This document shows, one piece after another, positions 37,701 through 44,965 of a DNA stretch of 64,000 bases. Origin of the DNA: Fratercula arctica (Eukaryota > Chordata > Aves > Charadriiformes > Alcidae); assembly GCA_947846985.1 (NCBI GenBank), contig CANTUZ010000008.1:37466817-37530816 (forward strand), written 5' to 3'. Within the stretch, counting starts at the first letter, position 1. Each line of letters opens with the position of its first letter. The notes beneath the pieces are model-generated. The model worked only from the letters and a program-made list of their open reading frames with translations, was not told the origin of the DNA and did not search any database. A program made the translations under genes and the position numbers.

Positions 37701-40700
37701 TTGTGTTTCTCGATATCTTAAACTCGTTAACTTTTATCTTAATGGATCAGTAACTTATTAAAACTAACTTTGCAGTGTAGTATTATATTTTGGAATACAC
37801 TACTGCAATTTATTCTGTATAAGACAGAGATAGACAACAAGTCATAGCAATAAGTGTGGTTTTGGTAGACAGTTTCGATATAGTTATCTAATCTAACTAG
37901 AACTGAGTAAATGCAAAAAAAAAGGTATGGAATGCAAAAGCCTTTTTTACACTTTGAAAATATGAGTCGCCTGAACATAAACACTATACTGTTGTGAAGT
38001 ATAGAGAATTTCTTCTCAGGCAAAAAACTGAACTGCAGAAAACATTCACAAAGAAACAGGTTCCATTCACAAAGAAACAGGTTCCTTTTTTTGTTATTTT
38101 AATGCATAGTTAATTTTTTTTTACTGAGATTTTTCTTTTGCGATAGCACATTTATAATTTAAAATTTGAAGTGCCAAACAAGAATTTGCTTGTTAATTAT
38201 ACTGACAGATTGGAGAGTTCTCCCATTACTAGAAGTATAATTATTGTCAGTGATAGTTGCAGTAGGTGTGTAATACTGTAACTAATATAACTAATTTCAT
38301 TACAATTAATATTCATATTAATGTTCATCCTACTTGGAGTACTTCAAATGCTTTTTAAAGGAATTTGAAGTTAAGATACTTAACTACTTCAAGAAGTCCG
38401 CAGATGTGCACGTGGATTCTCCTTTGTGTTTAGGGGTGGGTGGTTTGTTTTTGTTTGGTTGGTTTTTTTAAACTATGGCTAGATTGAGTATCACTCAACT
38501 GAAAATATTAAACAACACTTTAGCACTAGGAACAGAGCAGCTAACTTCCCTACAATATTAATGAAAGTCAGCATACTTGAAATAAAAAGAAACAATGCTT
38601 TTTCTATAGTTTCTGTATCCCCTGCATGTCTAACTGGTTACAAGCGTGCACATTAGAGAAAATAAACCCCTAAATTCAATATAGTTTACATTCAATGATC
38701 TAGAACACCCAACAGTACAAGTTTAAGTTACTACTTGACTTCTACGTTTTATTCACTAAAAATCCCATGTAGAAGTGAAAAACAAATTGACATACTGTTG
38801 CTAGATACTGGTTTTTGTTACACCTTATTGTGGAAGTTATTAGCAAGAATTGATAATCCTTTCTTAATCTGAAAAAATGCCATGAACACAACACCCACTT
38901 AAAGAAGTAATTCTGATGGCAAAATCAGGTATTTCATTCTCTGCTAATTTACCTTAAAAATAGCATATAAAATGACTACAGATTCAAACACTATGAGCTA
39001 GGCACCAAAGCCACTGTTCAACTATACAGTCATAAAACTGAAGTATTCCTGTGTCATTTAAAATAGCTTGGTATAGCAGGATTTCTTGTTTCCTAATAAT
39101 TTGGAAGCAACTTTCCCCTTCTGGGTCTATTAATTTAACTCTGGATAGTTTAACTTACTCATCTCCAAACACTTGATGGCTATACTCTGGATTAAACGTT
39201 GTGTTCTCATCCTCCAAATCCTCAGGAAAGCGAACTAAGAAGAAGAAGAAAAAAAAAAAAAAAAAAAAAGAAAAAGAGCATGACCAAGTCATCAGTTTGT
39301 TTATCCACAGATGCCTTGCTAGATGTTCATGCATTCTTCCTCTATAGAGTCAGACAACTTCAATTATGAACCTAACTATGTTAGTCTGGCATAAGAATGC
39401 AATAAAGACATCTTGTACAGTTTAGATGCCTGTTATTTGATCTGAGGAAATCAAATCATTAGGCAGAATAAAACTGAGAAATTGACACAGATGTATACAT
39501 GTATATATTTTATATATATCTATCTCCTGAATGTTACTGCCTTTAACTTTATCTTGAACACTGAGGACACCACCCAGCTGGATATTCCCACAGTAAGCCA
39601 GACCGATCATCTAATCAATGTTGCATTCTCATTCTGCCATCCTCCTGCATGCAGGTGAGAACACTTCACTGTAGGGGGTTTTCCTGCAGTGATGAATGGA
39701 AAGAAATGTTTGTGTGCATTTATGTTCACATCAAAGCTGCAGAGAATCAGCACAGATGCATACAAAACAGCTGCACCAATACTATACCAGTACTTGTACG
39801 AGTGTTACCAAAATAATTAGTGACTTTTATTTTTCTCAATCATTACTTTTCCTTAAAGCCTAGTATTAAATGAGGTCTTTTCTGGTAATGTAAAAACAGT
39901 CACTATAACGGCATCTACCCAGACTCAGTAACTTACTGAACAAGCATTTTATTCGTGCTTACAAAGTTACAACAGTTGCTCCACAGTACTTGTAACAGGA
40001 GTTCTTTCATCATAAAAGATACGATTTATGATTAGTGTATGAAATTAGAGATTAAAGTAGGATTTTATAGGAAAAATTTTAGAAGACTGAGAAACTTGAT
40101 CCCCAAATATCCTCTGTGTATTCACAGTTTAAGAAGTTACCTAAAGTCAAAAGGGATAAAACTCTAGTTTAGGCATTAAAGTCATAGTTCAGCTACATTA
40201 ACAAGGCACAGGTATCTCAAGACAAGTTACACATTTTTGATGTTGAATGAGTTCATATTGCAGGAGTTAATATTGCTATTAAAGCTTTTTTTTTTTTAAA
40301 GCATGTTGAATATTGACCTACAGCTTCATTGTGGCTTTACTTCAGTAAAAGCGGAGGTGAAGAAAAAGAAGTTTTTTCTCAAAATAATAGCAAGGAATTA
40401 TTAAAAGAGAAAAATGAAAATGAGGAGTGTTCCAGTGACAAGATAAAAGTTTGGTCTTCTCAAAAGCAAAAGAGAATGGTTGCTCTTATCCTCTCAGGTT
40501 TAATTCTGAGCAACAGATTTGAGGCCAAGTAGCAGTGTTAAAAAAACCAACCAATAAAAAAGAAACAAAACAAAAACCAAAGAGCAATTCTGAACTGTCA
40601 CCATGGAAGACATCAGGACCCTGAACAGGACAGTATGACTGATTTTTTTTTTTTTTTTTTTAATGGTACCACTTCCTAACTTCTCATCTTTTCTCTTAGT

Positions 40701-43187
40701 ATAATTCATATGTAGAACATCTACACTCTCCAGAAGAAAAGAGGAAGCGAAAAATACTAGTGAGATGGGCAATGGGTACCTTAATTAAAAATCCTCTAGC
40801 AGCGTCCCTGAAACCTGATATAGTAGCTGCTCAGATTGCTAGACAAAATTCACCCAGATGTCATTATCTCACACTCTTTCCTTTGGTTTTCGAAACGTAG
40901 AAGAGAAAAAAAAAAAAAACGTTAGATCTAGTCATAAAACCATTACGTGAAATAACGTTTAAGAGGAAGAGAAATACCTCACAACTACAGTGGCTTAAAG
41001 ACTTAAGCATTTTGGTTATAATGACATTTTGGCTCACAAGCTGAAGATGATTGCGTATTACACCATATGGAGCATATTGCTAGTAGTAGTTCTGAAAGAG
41101 TACGTAACAGGTTCATTACTTTTGTTTTCTTAAAAATCTAGTATACTTGTACTAGTCAAGGGAACAAACTGCTGAAAGGCTAGAAAGATTAAAAGTTAGA
41201 CAGATATGTGCTATCCCTCAAGTTATTACTGCTGCATATAAGTTTGAGATATCAGCAAGTTCAGTAATTCTGTCTGTATTCTGGGTGTCCTAGTAAGCAA
41301 ATTAGCTATAGAGAGCAATAAACAGTTCTCAAAGAAGTGAATTTTTTTTCCTATTAAGATTTTAAACAATTTTCATTAAAAATGTATTGTGTAATCGAGA
41401 TGTTGCAGGGGGAAGGGCAGCAAAAACCCAACAACACTTTTCAGTCCTCTTCCTTGCTTTTACCTTTATTCTCCTCATGAAAAGAAGAAACGGAAAGATG
41501 TTAAAAAATATATAATTAGATATTTGTAACCCTAAAGAAGTGAGTTCTATTGCTATGGTCACCATGAAGACGACACATACTTAGGACTGCACCACAGCAT
41601 AAAGATTAGAGAAGAAAAGTGAAACCAAAAGAACATAATGAATACTTCAAGAAAATAAGACGTAATTCCAATACATTCTGGTAACATGCTAATAAATTGC
41701 TGATGACATTACTAACAGAGACAGGACTGAATTTCTATAGCTATACTTTAATTGCAGACTCTATATCCCTATTCTTGTGTTTGTGTATTTACATTAATAA
41801 GTACATATTAAAACGTGGGTGGATTTGAATAAAAGGAAGTTTCTTAAGAAGGTACTAAAATATTCCAGTATAAAATGCACAATATTTAAAAAGTGATATT
41901 ACCTAGTTTCAGCTGAATCGCTTCATTTGTATTACACTTGTATTCAGACAGCTTCTTCTCCATAGCAGTAAGTCCTGACGAAAAAGATTTTTTTTAAGAG
42001 AGTTAAGAGGTGTACAATCTATGCCTCGCTATTATTCAAGTAACATATGTAGAAAGAGGTTCTCAAAACGAGAAAAGACACACAACATAAATCCACCAAA
42101 AATACTGAACAAGTAGGTTAAAAAAAGCTACAATATGCTACAATGCGTAAAAAGAACAGAGATTTATCTCAAACGCTTCTCTAGAACTAGAAACAAGAAC
42201 TAGAAAAACAGACCATAAATATCTATCTTTTTAGCTTGAGAATGCAGAGCATTACAATAAAAATACTTAAATGCTCTAATTTACAACCAATAAAATATAT
42301 TTGAAAGTTCCAAGTAAAAATTAAGACTTCAGCCTAACATGTTTTCTTTTATAGAAGGTGTTAAGTAACATGTTTCAGGGCATTTCAAGTGTTTGCATTA
42401 AGTCATTTTCATAAACAGGTGTTCATGAACTACAGTGGTATGTACACCACCAGCAATTATCTAGTTACCCCTTCTCTTCCAGAGCGGTTGTAGAAGGAAA
42501 TAACAAACAAATTGCATCTAGTCTGTTTTTCAAAGCATAACGCAGCACAGCACATGCATCACTTATCATGGCATTTTTGAAATGCTTTACCAATCCAACC
42601 TCTCCTTCATTCCAGAAATCTCATCAGAAAGTTCTTCCTCTAACTTCAGATAGTACGCTTTAAGTAAAAACAAATTCAGGTTTTTGATCCCCCCCCCCCC
42701 CCCCCCCACTGAACCAGTGGGCACGGAGGGTCCCCCTGCCTTACCACTACTAAGCGTCGGGACCGTGAACACGACGCTGCTTGCCTTCCAAGCAGCAACA
42801 CTTCCACAGCAACCGAGGGGTGGAAAATCAGCCGCGCTCCCCACTCACACCCGATCCCCCGAGCTCACCGCGGTCAGCCCTCCCCGGCACCCCTCACCCG
42901 CCCCGAGCTCATGCTCCGCTTCCTTGCCCCACGTCCAGCCACGCGGCGCCAGGGCCCTGCCAGCGCCCGCATGAGCCCGGCAGAGAGGGAACAGTGTCGG
43001 CCGCCCCCGGGGCGCCGCTGCCCCTCAGGGGGAGGCGCCGCCAGCGCCCAGACCTGTTCCCCCAAGTGACCAGGCCACCGCCACAGCCACCTCCGCCTCC
43101 TCCTCCGCGGTGAGGGTGGGCCCTGTCAGCCCTCGGGGCGCAGCCGGGCGGCGCAGGGCAGAGCAGGCCCGGAGACTCACCCGCCAT
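22576..43187 (-). CDS. HAT1: HAT1, histone acetyltransferase 1 (type B), complete gene of 11 coding exons
   Basis: HAT1 acetylates Lys5 and Lys12 of newly made histone H4, working with RBBP7/RBBP4 before chromatin assembly. Joined coding exons: 43181-43187, 41903-41974, 39159-39234, 37264-37384, 31266-31445, 30907-31028, 30302-30406, 29854-29960, 27195-27346, 25790-25906, 22576-22743. They total 1227 bp (408 codons plus TGA), all junctions GT-AG and in frame. The product begins MAGLTAMEKKLSEYK and ends ERLAQA. The GNAT acetyl-CoA motif QGEGHGA is at residues 237-243, and the likely general-base Glu is at 265 in DITAEDPS (human Glu276 by offset). The N-terminal H4-contacting domain and C-terminal charged helical region are intact. 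Human HAT1 is 419 residues; the 11-residue difference lies at the N-terminus. It is divergent from SLC25A12 and upstream of METAP1D on the same strand. Confidence 0.96.
22744..25789 (-). other. HAT1: HAT1 intron 10
   Basis: About 3.0 kb of AT-rich intron. A 12-base A run lies near 23476. A 104-codon minus-strand open frame at 24780-25094 has no recognisable family and no paired splice sites that suit HAT1. No other structure seen. Confidence 0.7.
25790..25906 (-). CDS. HAT1: HAT1 coding exon 10
   Basis: 117 bp, 39 codons in phase 0, residues 315-353, with QHTRRVYEILRLRATDMGDP and SYRLDVKRRLIGPYK. It encodes basic helical sequence of the C-terminal region. Acceptor cattag and donor AAG/gtgtat. 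Confidence 0.95.
25907..27194 (-). other. HAT1: HAT1 intron 9
   Basis: About 1.3 kb of AT-rich intron with A runs near 26446 and 27020. No exon, RNA gene or recognisable transposon seen. Confidence 0.65.
27195..27346 (-). CDS. HAT1: HAT1 coding exon 9 (catalytic Glu)
   Basis: 152 bp completing Ala264 and encoding residues 265-314, with EDPSENYVKLRDFVLVKLCQ and FSPGKLMQGFSQEMVMEAQQ. Glu265 corresponds to the proposed general base of human HAT1. The adjacent intron-exon boundary splits the AEDP motif after the first base of Ala. Confidence 0.95.
27347..29853 (-). other. HAT1: HAT1 intron 8
   Basis: About 2.5 kb of AT-rich intron between the acetyl-CoA-motif exon and the catalytic-Glu exon. 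Only short chance open frames. No mobile element recognised. Confidence 0.65.
29854..29960 (-). CDS. HAT1: HAT1 coding exon 8 (acetyl-CoA binding motif)
   Basis: 107 bp encoding residues 228-263 plus one base. It reads QMLILPPFQGEGHGAQLLET then VHRYYMSSPTVLDIT. QGEGHGA (237-243) is the GNAT pyrophosphate-binding loop. Acceptor ctgtag/CCAG. Confidence 0.96.
30302..30406 (-). CDS. HAT1: HAT1 coding exon 7
   Basis: 105 bp encoding residues 193-227 and two bases of Ser228, with FEKYNKDGATLFATVGYMTV and YNYYVYPDKTRPRV. This forms the central beta strands of the GNAT fold beside the acetyl-CoA site. Donor GTAAG/gtaatt. Confidence 0.96.
30407..30906 (-). other. HAT1: HAT1 intron 6
   Basis: 500 bp intron with GT-AG ends. 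Introns 5 (237 bp) and 7 (341 bp) are also short, so exons 5 to 8 form a compact cluster. Nothing else seen. Confidence 0.7.
30907..31028 (-). CDS. HAT1: HAT1 coding exon 6
   Basis: 122 bp encoding residues 153-192 and two bases of Val193, containing FREYHERLQTFLMWFIETAS and DVDDERWNYFL. Near-identical to mammalian HAT1. Only 237 bp of intron separate it from exon 5. Confidence 0.96.
31266..31445 (-). CDS. HAT1: HAT1 coding exon 5
   Basis: 180 bp in phase 0 at both ends, encoding residues 93-152, with IIPPGFCTNTDDFVSLLEKE and the family motif RPFGMLLHTYSV. Residues 138-147 (HNEEAGEDIT) correspond to the SPTGGENFT region of the human protein and are its least conserved part. Confidence 0.95.
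31446..37263 (-). other. HAT1: HAT1 intron 4
   Basis: The largest HAT1 intron, 5.8 kb, AT-rich throughout, with T runs near 35485 and 36260 and an A run near 36643. Several chance open frames of 60-123 codons were inspected and none resembles a known protein. No recognisable transposon or RNA gene. Confidence 0.65.
37264..37384 (-). CDS. HAT1: HAT1 coding exon 4
   Basis: 121 bp completing Asp52 and encoding residues 53-92, including EVAFGYKGLKILLYYIAGNL and EYTSKVNEKFDCVE. It belongs to the N-terminal domain, which contacts the H4 tail in the human structure. Consensus cctcag acceptor and GTGGAG/gtaaag donor. Confidence 0.95.
37385..39158 (-). other. HAT1: HAT1 intron 3
   Basis: About 1.8 kb of AT-rich intron. 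It contains an exact 21-bp tandem duplication at 38044-38085. No other notable structure. Confidence 0.65.
38044..38085 (+). repeat. Exact 21-bp tandem duplication
   Basis: The 21-bp unit starting ATTCACAAAG and ending AGGTTCC occurs twice with no mismatch. The perfect identity points to a recent replication-slippage event, or to an assembly artefact. It lies in HAT1 intron 3, far from splice sites. Confidence 0.9.
39159..39234 (-). CDS. HAT1: HAT1 coding exon 3
   Basis: 76 bp encoding residues 27-51, with RFPEDLEDENTTFNPEYSHQ then VFGD. RFPEDLE and FGDD are family landmarks. The acceptor polypyrimidine tract on the minus strand includes a 21-base T run followed by cttcttcttag. Donor GATGA/gtaagt. 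Confidence 0.94.
39235..41902 (-). other. HAT1: HAT1 intron 2
   Basis: About 2.7 kb of AT-rich intron with several homopolymer runs (39249-39269, about 40287, 40643-40660, about 40908). Short open frames only. No transposon recognised. Confidence 0.65.
39249..39269 (+). repeat. A21 homopolymer within HAT1 exon 3 acceptor tract
   Basis: Twenty-one A residues on the plus strand, flanked by aga/gaa triplets. On the minus strand this is a T21 run ending about 15 bases before the exon 3 boundary, so it forms part of the polypyrimidine tract. Length variation here could affect splicing. Confidence 0.85.
41903..41974 (-). CDS. HAT1: HAT1 coding exon 2
   Basis: 72 bp between cag/GACTTA and CTAG/gtaata, completing Gly3 and encoding residues 4-26 (LTAMEKKLSEYKCNTNEAIQ then LKL). 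It matches the KCNTNxAIxLKL stretch of vertebrate HAT1. Human HAT1 has extra residues before the EKKL motif; this gene lacks them. Confidence 0.93.
42591..42657 (-). other. Exon-like 67-bp segment in HAT1 intron 1
   Basis: On the minus strand a pyrimidine tract and AG (ttttacttaaag/CG) precede 67 bp open in the HAT1 entry phase, ending GATTG/gtaaag. The translation YYLKLEEELSDEISGMKERL followed by DW is charged and would form a coiled-coil-like helix, unlike the flanking sequence. Because 67 is not a multiple of three, including it between exons 1 and 2 shifts exon 2 out of frame to an early stop. It could be an alternative first-exon piece, a poison exon, a remnant of another gene, or chance. 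I do not recognise the peptide. Confidence 0.3.
42689..42707 (+). repeat. C19 homopolymer
   Basis: Nineteen C residues (G19 on the minus strand) lie just upstream of the exon-like segment of HAT1 intron 1. Such a tract can form a G-quadruplex on the minus strand, and its true length is often misread in sequencing. Confidence 0.9.
43181..43187 (-). CDS. HAT1: HAT1 coding exon 1
   Basis: Seven coding bases, ATGGCGG, followed by the donor gtgagt. They encode Met-Ala and the first base of Gly3. The start context is gaaATGG, with a purine at -3 and G at +4. The exon lies in a CpG island. Confidence 0.9.
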
Positions 43188-43455
43188 TTCCGAAGAGCGG
43201 CGGCGGCCGAGTCAGCCGGGCAGAACGAATCAGCCCGCGCGCCCACTCACCGGAAATGAACGCACAGACAGGCACACACACAAACTTCCGTTTCCGCCCG
43301 CCGAAACGCGGCGGGGACCCAATAGCTGGGCTGCGCAAGGCGCCTAAGCCCGCGCGCATGCCCGGGGCGGCAGCCTTTCAGCAGCGCCGCCGCGTGACGG
43401 CTCGTTTGCATAGCCCCGCCCCCGGGGAGGTGCCGCCAGACGCCCGGGCTGAGAG

Positions 43456-43466
43456 GCGCATGCGCA
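43456..43466. promoter_or_regulatory. NRF1-like palindrome
   Basis: The sequence GCGCATGCGCA matches the NRF1 consensus (YGCGCAYGCGCR) at 11 of 12 positions. It lies 269 bp upstream of the HAT1 start codon and 1.5 kb upstream of SLC25A12. NRF1 commonly regulates nuclear genes for mitochondrial proteins, so it could serve SLC25A12, HAT1 or both. Function is inferred. Confidence 0.55.
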
Positions 43467-44550
43467 GTACCCGCCCGCCGCCGCCGCCTCGCGCCTACCC
43501 CGGCAGCGCGGTCCCGGGCGGCCGTGAGGGGCGGCGGGAGTGGCCCGGCCGGCAGAACGGTAATCCTTCGTGAAGAGGCCTCAAACACAACCTCCTCCCT
43601 TCGCGGTCTGCAGCGGGCAGAGCGACCGCTCTTATTTCCGCTCTTTCTCCACATGCAGGCCTCGTGGCTCTCTATGCCGCCCTTACACTTCAGCTGAGGG
43701 GAAAAATTTCACCAGCAAAAAAAAAAAAAAAAAAGCAACCCATATGCTGAACCATTCGTTGCCGCCGCTGCTGGAACAACCGTGAAGAGTTCTGCAGTTT
43801 TAAGCGTGTTTTTCTGATGCGTAGTTCTTCTGCAACAAGCACTTACATACGGACTTGCTGAAGGAGGTGGTTCAGCGGTCAAATACTTACCCCTGAGGCG
43901 GATTTTACGGCAAAACTATTTCTGCCATCAGCTGGCGCATCGGCACGCGCAGAGTGTGTGAACTCCCAAGTTACCTTCAGGAAGAGGAAGTTTTTGTTGA
44001 CCCGTGGCCAAAAAAAAGTTCTGCTGCCTAGTTGTTGTTTTTTTGGTTGTGAACTTGACAGAGGTGAGTCATTGTTTCACAACTACCATTTTAAACTGCC
44101 AACTGCTATATTGCAGTTTTATGTCTGTTATCTGAGGTACAACAGAAGCTTGTCCTTATATTTTCCAGTGACATGTAATAAAAAGAGATTTTGTTGGGCC
44201 CTTGAAATAGCAGAGCGAGACAAAACACGCATTATTACTTCAGCCAGGTTTTATAAGCGCTTCCTGCGATTGAACTGTCCAGACAAAGTATAAATTCCAC
44301 CTTTCTTGAGGCTGTGGCCCGCATAGTTTTCATGGTGAGGTACGAAGCCCAGCAACGTGCTCTGCTGCTAACGTACTGCGGGAGCCTGTCACAAGCTACT
44401 GAATTCCAGTCAGAATTTATTTACTACTTTGTGCCTTTCTTTGAAACATGGGGCCGCTTTGCTGCCAGAATTCGGGTCCACAAACAGCCTCAGCGCTCGG
44501 TAGCGGCAGCGACAGCATCGCTGACCCTCCCGGGATCGGCTGCAGACGCT

Positions 44551-44588
44551 AAACCAGAAATGAGTTTTTAAGCCAGAAATGAGTTTCA
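44551..44588 (+). repeat. Imperfect 19-bp tandem duplication upstream of SLC25A12
   Basis: Two adjacent 19-bp units share the core CCAGAAATGAGTTT and match at 16 of 19 positions. They lie about 370 bp upstream of the SLC25A12 start codon, within the promoter interval. Confidence 0.8.
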
Positions 44589-44819
44589 GCCGCATTTTCA
44601 CCAAATTCAGCCGTGCGCTACGGCGGCGCTGCCAGCCTCCCCCCGCGACGCGCTGCCGGTGCCTATGCCGGGGCGGGTGGCCCGCCGTCCCAACGGGGCC
44701 CATGCGGGGGCAACGACACCGCTCCTGCCCCGGGCGCCGGCCGGTACCGGCGAGCTCCGCTGCGCTCCCCTCGTCCCCGGCGGCCGCTGAGGGGAGCCCG
44801 CCGCGGGCAGCGGAGCGAG

Positions 44820-44857
44820 CCGGGCCGGGCCGGGCCGGGCGGGGCAGGGCAGGGCGC
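44820..44857 (+). repeat. GGGCC/GGGCA tandem repeat in SLC25A12 promoter
   Basis: Pentamers of the type GGGCC and then GGGCA follow one another about seven times, roughly 100 bp upstream of the start codon. The G runs overlap GC-box sequence and could form a G-quadruplex. It is probably in or near the core promoter. Confidence 0.75.
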
Positions 44858-44953
44858 TCATTACCACAGCGCTGCGCTGAGGCGGCGGCTGTTGCGGCGG
44901 CGCGGCGGGTGGGTAGCGGCGGGCGGCTCCTCCTCCTTCTCGCCGGGCGCAGC

Positions 44954-44965
44954 ATGGCGGTCAAG
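44954..44965 (+). CDS. SLC25A12: SLC25A12 coding exon 1
   Basis: Twelve coding bases, ATGGCGGTCAAG, encode MAVK and end at the donor AAG/gtgact. The start context AGCATGG is strong (A at -3, G at +4). The 5'-UTR lies in the CpG island. MAVKV is the start of vertebrate SLC25A12 proteins. Confidence 0.9.

Larger units (their letters stand above)
41975..43180 (-). other. HAT1: HAT1 intron 1
   Basis: 1.2 kb. Its upstream third is GC-rich and belongs to the CpG island. It also holds a 19-base C run and a 67-bp exon-like segment, both described separately. Confidence 0.75.
43188..44953. promoter_or_regulatory. Head-to-head intergenic interval HAT1/SLC25A12
   Basis: 1766 bp separate the two start codons and must hold both 5'-UTRs and promoters. 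The part nearest each gene is GC-rich; the middle contains an A18 run (43717-43734) and less biased sequence. No coding exon of a third gene was recognised, although open frames of 71-111 codons exist on the plus strand. Confidence 0.75.

Noticed and set aside
40329..40532. Lys/Glu-rich 67-codon plus-strand frame in HAT1 intron 2
   Set aside because: It is A-rich low-complexity sequence antisense to HAT1, without a known motif. Such frames are common in AT-rich introns.
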